Source: CAUZFZ01 sp963579025 (GTDB lineage Bacteria; Planctomycetota; Planctomycetia; Planctomycetales; Planctomycetaceae). From it: 49,474 bases of DNA. This document shows, piece after piece, positions 17,242 through 24,629 of this stretch (its first letter is position 1; every line of letters begins with the position of its first letter). Below the pieces are notes generated by a model. That model did no database searches. It was not told the origin of the DNA and saw nothing but the letters and a program-made list of their open reading frames with translations. The position numbers were made by a program, and so were the translations under genes. Location of the stretch: NCBI GenBank assembly GCA_963579025.1, contig CAUZFZ010000061.1, positions 1-49,474 on the forward strand. Reading direction: 5' to 3'.

Positions 17242-18693
17242 ATGTCATTAAACAACTCAACTTCACGCATACCTCGGCGAGGGTTTCTCACGAGTTCATT
17301 CAACGGGCTCGGCGCGCTCGCGCTGGGGGACTTATTCGCCCACGCGGTGAATGGTGACGAGTCGGCGGCCGATCCGTTCGCTGTTCGCAAACCGCATCTG
17401 GGACGCCGAGCAAAGCACTGCATCTTCCTCTTTATGCAGGGAGGCGTCAGTCAGCTCGACTCGTTCGAATACAAGCCAGAGTTGTCGAAACATCATGGTA
17501 AACCGCTGCCTCGAATACCGGACATATCCGGTGAATTGCAGGGGCGACTGTCGTTTCCGCATGCCACGATCGGCAGCCCGTTTGAGTTCAAACAGCACGG
17601 TGAAAGCGGTCAGTGGTTCTCTGAGCTGTTTCCGCATCTGGCGATGCACTCAGACCGCATGGCATTCGTACGAGGCATTCGAACCGACAATCAGAATCAT
17701 GGACCGTCGACTCTGCATGTGACGACGGGCAGCCAGTTTCCGGGCAGCCCGTCGGTGGGCTCGTGGGTGAGTTACGGACTGGGGACCAGCAACCGCAACA
17801 TGCCCGGCTATGTCGTCATTCAGGATCCGCGTGGAGCACCGGTGAACGGCGCAGCCGTGTGGGCGAATGGCTATCTGCCGGCCGCCTATCAGGGGACGCT
17901 GCTACGTCCCGAAGGCACACCGATCCTGAATCTCGATCGTCCGCAAGGTGTGACTGTCGAACAGCAGCGGCGCGAATTCGACACGCTCAATTGGCTCAAC
18001 CGCAAACACCTTGCCACGCGGTCGAGTGACAGCGAACTCGCAGCCCGCATCAATGCGTACGAACTGGCATTCCGAATGCAGGCCGAAGCTCCCGAACTGG
18101 TGGACCTGTCTGGTGAGACGAAGACCACCAGTCGCCTGTACGGATTGGACGATCCGGCAACGGCCGGTTTCGGACGTCAATGTTTGCTTGCGCGGCGGAT
18201 GGTAGAAAGCGGAGTCCGTTACACCATGCTCGTTCACGGAGTGCAGATCGGTCCGCGCAGCTGGGACGATCATGGCAACGTGAAGGCCGGCATGACACGG
18301 CATTCGCGCGAGGTCGATCAGCCAGTCTCCGCACTCCTCACCGATCTGGCTGATCGCGGTCTGCTTGATGAGACACTGGTCGTGTGGGCGTCGGAAATGG
18401 GCCGCACTCCGTTCCGCAACGGAGGTCTCGGCAAGACACCCGGTCGCGAGCACAACTCATGGAATCTCGTGATGTGGCTCGCCGGGGGCAACGTCAAAGG
18501 CGGGTCATCGGCCGGAACAACGGATGAATTCGGACTGCGCGGAATCGGCGAGGAGATTCACATTCGGGACGTGCATGCCACGATCCTGGACCTGATGGGT
18601 CTGGACGACGAGCGCTTACGTTTCCTGCACGCCGGACGGCTCCGCCGACTGACAGATATCGGCGGCCAAGTCCTCGACGAGATCATCAGTTGA
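17242..18693 (+). CDS. DUF1501 domain-containing protein (Tat-exported)
   Basis: 483 residues. The twin-arginine signal is RRGFLTSSFNGLGALALGDL. Landmarks: FLFMQGGVSQLDSFEYKPEL, SVGSWVSYGLGTSN, YVVIQDPRGAPVNGA, SWDDHGNVKAGMTRHSREVD, VVWASEMGRTPFRN and GREHNSWNLVMWLAGG. This sequence type is the one typically paired with DUF1549/DUF1553 proteins, which fits its place in the 13423-18693 plus-strand set. GGAG lies 8 nt before the ATG. It is also the closest relative in this window to the DUF1501 fragment at 9885. Confidence 0.93.
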   Translation: MSLNNSTSRIPRRGFLTSSFNGLGALALGDLFAHAVNGDESAADPFAVRKPHLGRRAKHCIFLFMQGGVSQLDSFEYKPELSKHHGKPLPRIPDISGELQGRLSFPHATIGSPFEFKQHGESGQWFSELFPHLAMHSDRMAFVRGIRTDNQNHGPSTLHVTTGSQFPGSPSVGSWVSYGLGTSNRNMPGYVVIQDPRGAPVNGAAVWANGYLPAAYQGTLLRPEGTPILNLDRPQGVTVEQQRREFDTLNWLNRKHLATRSSDSELAARINAYELAFRMQAEAPELVDLSGETKTTSRLYGLDDPATAGFGRQCLLARRMVESGVRYTMLVHGVQIGPRSWDDHGNVKAGMTRHSREVDQPVSALLTDLADRGLLDETLVVWASEMGRTPFRNGGLGKTPGREHNSWNLVMWLAGGNVKGGSSAGTTDEFGLRGIGEEIHIRDVHATILDLMGLDDERLRFLHAGRLRRLTDIGGQVLDEIIS

Positions 18694-18760
18694 ACCAACA
18701 TTAGCTACGTTTATTCAGTAAGACATGTTGCAGTTGAGTCAAGTTTCGCTCCCGACCATG

Positions 18761-18851
18761 AAGGAACACTAATCGACACTGATTTTCGCTAATCCGGGCG
18801 ACAGTCGTCACGTGTCTCATTAGTGTCAATTAGTGCGGATTAGTGTTCCTT
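18761..18851. repeat. inverted-repeat element, copy 1 (AACACTAATC family)
   Basis: The ends are a perfect 14-bp inverted repeat, AAGGAACACTAATC and GATTAGTGTTCCTT, 91 bp overall. The interior has further CACTAAT/ATTAGTG units (TCGACACTGAT, CATTAGTGTCAATTAGTG). No coding frame is present. It resembles a small non-autonomous palindromic repeat. Its first 21 bases match the repeat at 22031 at 20 positions. It sits in the convergent gap between two DUF1501 genes. Confidence 0.8.
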
Positions 18852-18867
18852 GCTTCGGGCTTCCGCT

Positions 18868-18884
18868 CTTTCGCGGAGCGAAAG
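18868..18884 (+). terminator. hairpin between convergent DUF1501 genes
   Basis: CTTTCGC-GGA-GCGAAAG is a perfect 7-bp stem with a 3-nt loop, located between genes that end at 18693 (plus) and 18911 (minus). It could serve as a bidirectional terminator. There is no strong T tract, and the motif may be part of another interspersed repeat. Confidence 0.4.
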
Positions 18885-18910
18885 GCGACTTTGGTTGCGG
18901 CTACGCCACT

Positions 18911-20353
18911 CTACAGCAATGCGTGAATCGGCTCGCCGTGGTAGATGTGGTGCGGGCGATTGAGTTCGTCCTTCCACGCTGCGGTGTCGGGCAGGCCCAG
19001 CGAACTGTAAATCGTTGCGGCGACATTCTCTGGCTGTGCCACCTGGGTCGCGGGATACGCACCGATTTCATCGGAACTGCCCACGACATTGCCACCTCGA
19101 ATGCCGCCACCCGCGAAGAAGACGCTCTGCACGGCTCCCCAGTGATCACGGCCGGGCATGCCTTTGTTGATTCTCGGTGTGCGACCCATTTCGCCGCACA
19201 TGACGATCAGTGTTTCGTCGAGCAATCCGGATTCGTCCAGGTCATCCAGCAATGCTGACAAAGCACGATCGGTCGGTGGCAAGAGGCAGTCTTTCAGCAG
19301 TGGGAAATTGTTGTTGTGGGTGTCCCAACTCTCATTGTTGCCGAGATTCACTTGAACAAGATTCACACCTGCCTCGACCAGCCGCTTTGCCATTAACAGC
19401 GACCAGCCGAACGCGTTCTTGCCGTAACGCTCCTGCACCTTGTCGTCGGCGCGAGTTACGTCGAACGCCTGCTTGACTGTCTCGTCGGTCAGCAGAGAAA
19501 CGGCATTCTGTCGAGATCGACTGAAACTCTCTGTGGCGGCGAACCGATCCAGGTACCGCCGCTGGTCTTCGATCGTTTTCAGCAACGACTGTCGAGAACC
19601 AAGTCGCAGCTGAGTCAGACCTTCCGGCAGGCTCAGATTGGGAGACTGAAAGACGAGTTTTTCATTCCGTTCGCGACCTCGCGTGAAGTGGAACTCGTAA
19701 TCGGGATACGCCCCGTACGACGTTGAGTTAAACGGCGAGGCTTCCAGGAACCAGGGGTCACGGTGTCGACCCATCTGTCCGCCGAACTGACCGGGGATGA
19801 CTCGACCGGTCCGATGCACGAGCCGTTCGGGCAGTGCGATCGCCGGTGGTAGGTTGTTGCTTCGTGGCTTTGTCGCATCACCGACGATGGACGCAATCGA
19901 CGGCCAGTCCTCGGGCATTGGTTTGGACGCATTAAACGTTGGCGGCGCCTTCGACCGCCCCGTCAGCATCATCATGTGTCCCAGCGAGTGCTCGTTGTTC
20001 GGCATCGTCAGCGAGCGAAGTACCGCCCACTTCTCGCTGCGCCGAGCGAGCATCGGCAAGTGCTCGCAAATCTGCAGGCCGGGTGTCCCAGTTGCAATTG
20101 GATTGAACTCGCCACGGATACCGTCCGGTGCATTCGGCTTCAAATCGAAGCTGTCATGCTGCGTCAAGCCTCCGGACAGAAAGATGAACACAATCGACTT
20201 CGCTCGCCCGCTGACGGTGGAAGTTCCCTGAGCGGCCTGGCCGGAAAGCTCTTCAACGTGGTTCATCCCGAGACCGAGAATCCCCACAGAGCCCGCCTGT
20301 AACGCGACTCTGCGTGTGAACGCCGGATGTGAAGATTGGGCTATCCCAGCCAT
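18911..20353 (-). CDS. DUF1501 domain-containing protein
   Basis: 480 residues starting at ATG 20353, preceded by GGGAG with a 7-nt gap; the 38-codon extension to 20467 is not supported. The export signal is Tat-like (TRRVALQAGSVGILGLGMNH). Landmarks: IFLSGGLTQHDSFDLKPNAP, NNEHSLGHMMMLTGR, WDTHNNNFPLLKDCLLP, IVMCGEMGRTPRINKGMPGR and DHWGAVQSVFFAGGGIRGG. It is transcribed with the next DUF1501 gene upstream (stop 20538) on the same strand, separated by 184 bp. Confidence 0.93.
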   Translation of the reverse strand: MAGIAQSSHPAFTRRVALQAGSVGILGLGMNHVEELSGQAAQGTSTVSGRAKSIVFIFLSGGLTQHDSFDLKPNAPDGIRGEFNPIATGTPGLQICEHLPMLARRSEKWAVLRSLTMPNNEHSLGHMMMLTGRSKAPPTFNASKPMPEDWPSIASIVGDATKPRSNNLPPAIALPERLVHRTGRVIPGQFGGQMGRHRDPWFLEASPFNSTSYGAYPDYEFHFTRGRERNEKLVFQSPNLSLPEGLTQLRLGSRQSLLKTIEDQRRYLDRFAATESFSRSRQNAVSLLTDETVKQAFDVTRADDKVQERYGKNAFGWSLLMAKRLVEAGVNLVQVNLGNNESWDTHNNNFPLLKDCLLPPTDRALSALLDDLDESGLLDETLIVMCGEMGRTPRINKGMPGRDHWGAVQSVFFAGGGIRGGNVVGSSDEIGAYPATQVAQPENVAATIYSSLGLPDTAAWKDELNRPHHIYHGEPIHALL

Positions 20354-20537
20354 TGAAATACTCCCGTCGAGAACGAACGGCGCGGCGGGGCCACAGGATT
20401 CGAACAAACGTTCGGATGGATTGTGCGAGAGAGAAAGCAAAACAAAACGCAGCGACTGATACGTCAATTCAACTTATTGATCATTCCGAAACACCGCAAC
20501 AGGAGGGAGTCCCTGTGAGGGCCAAGCTCGGATTCAC

Positions 20538-21953
20538 TCAGAGCAGTTCTTCGAGGACACGGCCGGTGCTGATGTCCCATGGGCGTTCGGCTCGATCGTG
20601 CATAAGCTGATGCGGGTCGAGGCCCATGCAGTGGTACAGCGTCGCCTGAATGTCGACCGGATCAACCGGATGCGTTTTCGGGTAGGCGGCATGATCGTCG
20701 GAACTGCCTAGCACCTGACCTCCCTGGATTCCGCCACCGGCCAGCAGGGCCGACGAGCAGTCGCCCCAGTGGTCGCGTCCGGCATTGGCATTGATTCGTG
20801 GCGTGCGGCCGAATTCTCCAAAACACATCACCAGCGTTTCATCCAGTTGTCCACGTTCATCCAGGTCTTCCAGCAGGGCGGACAGCGACTGATCAACCAT
20901 CGGCAGCAGCTCTTTGCGGCACGCGTCGAAGTTCTTGCTGTGAGTGTCCCAGCCGTCGCACACGGTCATCTCATTGAAGTGCACAGCCACCATGGGTACG
21001 CCGGCTTCCGTCAGTCGGCGGGCCAGCAGCATCGATTGTCCGAAGCGATGTCGGCCGTAGCGGTCGCGGACTTTGTCTGTCTCGTCATCGAGCGAGAACA
21101 CCTGGAGACGTCCACGATTCGACGAACCAGTCAGCGTGACCGCCTGCTGTTGCACATCATGCACGGCCTGAGTCTCACCGACCTTCGGCACGCCGCCATC
21201 GAGTAGAGACAACAGAGACGCCCGTTGTTCAAAACGATCCGCCGAAACGGACTCGGGCAGTTGCAGAGCCGGTATGGCGTCTCGCGAACCCGGCTCACCA
21301 TTGACGTTCAGCGCGGTGTAGCTGGCGCCGAGGAATCCAGCACCGCCGCCTCTCAGTGGATTTCTCGCTCGCTTGTACTGACCACTGAGACTGCTGCGGA
21401 TCGCCAGTTCCGGCAGAGCCACGTAACCAGGCAGCGACGATTCAGAATGTTTGAACTTCGACAGGACCGCTCCCATATGAGGAAAATCCTCAGGTTGAGG
21501 CGGACGTATGTCGTTATCCCGCTGGGGCTGAGCCGTGTGCCGACCCGTCAGCGTGTAGTAGATCATCGGCGTGTGGTTGCTGTTCCGCTGCGTGACAGAC
21601 CGCACCAGCGAGTATCGGTCAGCCATGCCGGCCAGCGATGGCAGCAACTCGCAAATCTGCAGATCCGGAACGTTGGTTGCGATCGGTTGAAACGGGCCGC
21701 GAATCTCCGACGGAGCGTCGGGCTTCAAATCCAGCATGTCCTGATGGGGAGGTCCACCGAGCAGATAGACCAGGACGCAGGACTTCGCCCCGCCCGTGAT
21801 CAGCCCTTCACTCGACGCGGGTCGTGCCAGAGCCGGCTTCTGCCACAGCAGGCTCGGAAGAGAAAAACCGGCTGCCGCCAATCCGCTTCCCACCCGCAGG
21901 AACTCACGTCGTTCGCTCAGCAGACGTGGCTGGCCGTCTTTCAATGTCAGCAT
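20538..21953 (-). CDS. DUF1501 domain-containing protein
   Basis: 471 residues. The start ATG at 21953 follows GGAG by 8 nt. The N-terminal signal is Tat-like with the pair changed to ERREFLRVGSGLAAAGFSLP, still Arg-Arg. Landmarks: LVYLLGGPPHQDMLDLKPDA, QRNSNHTPMIYYTLTGRH, GWDTHSKNFDACRKELLP, MCFGEFGRTPRINANAGRDH and a C-terminal LYHCMGLDPHQLMHDRAERP. Same subgroup as the 480 and 18911 products (HQDMLDLKP / HDSFDLKP), distinct from the 17242 type. Confidence 0.93.
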   Translation of the reverse strand: MLTLKDGQPRLLSERREFLRVGSGLAAAGFSLPSLLWQKPALARPASSEGLITGGAKSCVLVYLLGGPPHQDMLDLKPDAPSEIRGPFQPIATNVPDLQICELLPSLAGMADRYSLVRSVTQRNSNHTPMIYYTLTGRHTAQPQRDNDIRPPQPEDFPHMGAVLSKFKHSESSLPGYVALPELAIRSSLSGQYKRARNPLRGGGAGFLGASYTALNVNGEPGSRDAIPALQLPESVSADRFEQRASLLSLLDGGVPKVGETQAVHDVQQQAVTLTGSSNRGRLQVFSLDDETDKVRDRYGRHRFGQSMLLARRLTEAGVPMVAVHFNEMTVCDGWDTHSKNFDACRKELLPMVDQSLSALLEDLDERGQLDETLVMCFGEFGRTPRINANAGRDHWGDCSSALLAGGGIQGGQVLGSSDDHAAYPKTHPVDPVDIQATLYHCMGLDPHQLMHDRAERPWDISTGRVLEELL

Positions 21954-22030
21954 TGACGATCTCCGATTCGGATCAACGGCGACAGTCTACTCAATTTCGT
22001 TGACATCGAACGAGAAACGGACCGGAGTCG

Positions 22031-22082
22031 GGAACACTAATCGACGCTGATGTCGTTAGTGCTGATCAGCGAAGATCAGCGT
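22031..22082. repeat. AACACTAATC-family repeat, copy 2 (partial)
   Basis: GGAACACTAATCGACGCTGA at the left matches the element at 18763 except for one base, then the sequences diverge. Within this copy ACGCTGAT (22044-22051) pairs with ATCAGCGT (22075-22082), and GCTGATCAGC is palindromic. It lies in the 199-bp gap upstream of the 20538 gene. Confidence 0.65.
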
Positions 22083-22152
22083 TTCACTTCGCGCCGCTGG
22101 ATTCTCGCCCGTCGGCCGGCAACCGACCGACATGCTGCCGGCTTCGAAGGAC

Positions 22153-23370
22153 CTACTGAAACGTCATCGGCAGTCTCAACCGCTTTCCATCGCGAATGAC
22201 ATCGACGATGACTGATTCTCCCTGCACGTAGTTCTGTCGGACGTGAGTCAGGAACTGGTAACCGCTCATTTCCAGTTTGCGGTCATCGAAGCCCAGCACG
22301 ATGTCGCCAGGACGGATTCCGGCTTTGCGGGCCTGCAGCGGGACCGAGTCCTTCTGACGAAACGCCAGTTGTTTGGCGGACAAGCCAATCGTCTTCTTCT
22401 CATCAATGGTCAGGTCTTTGCCGTAAACTCGCGCGGATGCCACCAGACTCTGCAACGACGGCCGCCAACTAATGTCGGTGCGGCGCCAGCGATCCGGCAG
22501 ATCAATCCGACCCGACCGACGCTGTCCGGCGCGTTTCCACGTCACTTCGATTGAACCTGTTTTCGGCGCTCGATCCAAAGCGAACTGCGCATCGCCGAAC
22601 GCATGCACCGGAACCTGATTGAGTGTTTCAATCACGTCGCCTTTCTTCAGTCCGGCACTTGCCACTGACGAATCCAGAACGACCTCGGACGTGATGTTCC
22701 CGCGGTCAACATCGAGGATCAGGCCCAGGTTGTCAGGCGGGGGATACCGAAACGCCTGATCAATGCTCCATTCGCCCGCGCTCTGCAGTCGGTTGTGAAT
22801 GGCCTCTTTCGCATGGTGACAGTGAATGCAAAAGCCTGCCCCATCCGGTGGTGGAAGGTCCGTGATATAGAACGGTTTGCCGGTCTCCGTTGGCGCGAAA
22901 CGCCTCGTGTCGGATGCGTGTTCGGCGAGGACGGACTTCATCACGTGCCGAAGTCCGGCCAGAGACTGCCGTTTGTCAGGACCTTTCCCGCAACGACCAC
23001 CATAGCGCGAGTAGACGTCTTCATCGGGGCTGAGGAAGAAGACCATGAAGGTCAGGTCATAGTCGAAGTCAAAAATCCTCAGGTTTGAGGACTCGATGCG
23101 TGTCAGACGGACGCGAACAAAGTCATCAGCGATGTCTTTGATGGTTTCGAGACGAACAACCTGCTCGTCGAATTCCTGACAATCCCCTCAGGGAACGCAT
23201 CGGAAGACGATCATCATGGGCTTATTCGTCCGGCGAGCCGTTGCCCGAGCTTCGTCATAGTTCGAATGCCAGTTATTGGCCCGGGCCTCAGACTGTAGCT
23301 GGGCGTGGACGGGCGTCGGGAAGAACGATGGCACGGCAAGCACCACACCAACAAGCAAAACTCGGGTCAT
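22153..23370 (-). CDS. Trx7/PDZ domain-containing probable selenoprotein
   Basis: Read as one gene of 405 residues with the in-frame TGA (23188-23190) as selenocysteine 61. A Sec signal peptide (cleavage after PVHA) precedes a thioredoxin-like region: RRTNKPMMIVFRCVP-U-GDCQEFDEQVV, so the redox motif is Cys58-x-x-Sec61-x-x-Cys64. Homology-like coding continues across the TGA for 47 codons before any Met (MVFFLSP, residue 109), which could not start a sensible domain. Residues 181-185 are CIHCH, a haem c-type motif. Two PDZ-like regions follow (about 215-285, ASAGLKKGDVIETLNQ; about 325-405, KAGIRPGDIVLGFDD). GGAG lies 6 nt before ATG 23370. This matches the family annotated as Trx7/PDZ (seleno)protein. 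The alternative is a pseudogene with a nonsense mutation. Probably a periplasmic or surface redox protein. Confidence 0.82.
23146..23172 (-). promoter_or_regulatory. candidate bacterial SECIS hairpin
   Basis: On the minus strand, CGAGC-AGGTT-GTTCG (23167 to 23153) forms a 5-bp stem (one G-U) with a 5-nt loop. It is extended by a TTCGA/TCGAA stem after a 2-nt bulge. The loop begins 25 nt after the TGA and has G at its second position. Both features fit the rules for bacterial SECIS elements, and the AGGT resembles the Escherichia coli fdhF loop. Selenocysteine insertion here needs SelB, not visible in the window. Confidence 0.6.
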
Positions 23371-23419
23371 GGGTTACTCCGCAGTTCCGAACGTGAATAT
23401 CGAGTGTGGATCAGAGCAT

Positions 23420-24481
23420 CTATCGGTCTTGTAACTCATCATGCGGAATCGACTCGTATGCTGCCTCGTCATCACTGTGTGCATCCAGTCGATTCGCGGT
23501 CTCATCGGGTACAAACGTGACGGGACGATGAGCCGTTCGATCCACGCTGAATTTGAAAATGTCGAAGCGATTATAGCCGCCGGAAATGTCATGGAACTGC
23601 TTGGGCTCGACACACCGAGAGACGTCGATTTCGGCGTACAGAATGCCCTCGTCTTCGCACAATTCGTCGCTGAAAGTTTCCCCTGACGGGCCGGTGACAA
23701 GCGAGACGCTGCGGGGACTGCCTTCCAGAATACGTGCGGCATCGGGATGCAGATCGCTGAGAAATTGAAACGTGGCGCGATCCATGAATCCGGATGCGAC
23801 GACGGTGAAGGCCTTGGCCTCGAAGGAATGCGCACCCGCTCGCAACCGAATGGCGTGAGCGAGGTCGTAGTTACTCGCGTCCTGTGGATCGTGCGTTGGC
23901 CAGACGGGTGGATAGCTCGCAATGTGAACCTGTTCGCCCTGAGCGATCATCGTGTAGCGGGCCAGCGGGTTCGTGTTCTCGCCACAGATCAGCATGCCGA
24001 TCCGCCCGCACGTTGTGTCGCACACGCGCAGGCCCGCTCCGTCACCAGCCGCCCACGTCAGCTTCTCGTAAAACGTCGGGACGATTTTTCGGTGATGGTT
24101 CAGAATTGATCCGTCTTCACCAATGAGAACGTTGCTGTTGTAGATGCACCCGGAACTCGACTCGGTCCGCTCGTTGATTCCGAGTGACACCAGGACTCCG
24201 AATTCGCGAGCCGTCGCACAAACGCGGTCCAGCTCGGGTCCAGGTACGAGGACCGCGCTGGCGGCCAGACGGCAAAACAGATCGTGGTTGTAGATTGGAG
24301 CACCCAACGCGCTCCAAACGGGAAAGGCCGGGATGAACGTCTCTGGAAAAGCTATGAGCCGCGCGCCATGCCGTGCGGCTTCTGCCACGAGCGAGCAGGC
24401 CTTATCGACACTGGCATCCCGATCGAGAAACACCGGAGCGGCGTGAACAACGGCCGTCTTGAAACTGGGTTTAATGTCCAT
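23420..24481 (-). CDS. nitrilase/carbon-nitrogen hydrolase family enzyme
   Basis: 353 residues of the nitrilase superfamily with the Glu47-Lys132-Cys166 catalytic triad (AFPETFIPAFP; NHHRKIVPTFYE; GMLICGENTNP). The sequence around Cys166 (CGENTNPLARY) is the form seen in true nitrilases, which hydrolyse a nitrile to acid plus ammonia. Length is in the nitrilase range. It precedes the Trx7/PDZ gene by 49 bp on the same strand, so they may share an mRNA, but no functional link is evident. A GGGGAG sits only 3 nt before the ATG. Confidence 0.92.
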   Translation of the reverse strand: MDIKPSFKTAVVHAAPVFLDRDASVDKACSLVAEAARHGARLIAFPETFIPAFPVWSALGAPIYNHDLFCRLAASAVLVPGPELDRVCATAREFGVLVSLGINERTESSSGCIYNSNVLIGEDGSILNHHRKIVPTFYEKLTWAAGDGAGLRVCDTTCGRIGMLICGENTNPLARYTMIAQGEQVHIASYPPVWPTHDPQDASNYDLAHAIRLRAGAHSFEAKAFTVVASGFMDRATFQFLSDLHPDAARILEGSPRSVSLVTGPSGETFSDELCEDEGILYAEIDVSRCVEPKQFHDISGGYNRFDIFKFSVDRTAHRPVTFVPDETANRLDAHSDDEAAYESIPHDELQDR

Positions 24482-24629
24482 TCACTCCCCGTCTGGTTGC
24501 TAAAGAGACTTCACGACGGACGTCAGTCCGGAAGTGTAGTCAACAGCTCCCCAGACAGATCAGTGTCTCACACCGTAACCCTCTCAGTATTCAATATCTC
24601 GTTTCTCCGAATGAAACGCAGCAGGTCCG

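Noticed and set aside
22153..23046. Separate 297-residue PDZ protein starting at MVFFLSP
   Set aside because: The start lies in the middle of a thioredoxin-like region with no ribosome site; the frame is continuous with 23370 across a single TGA.
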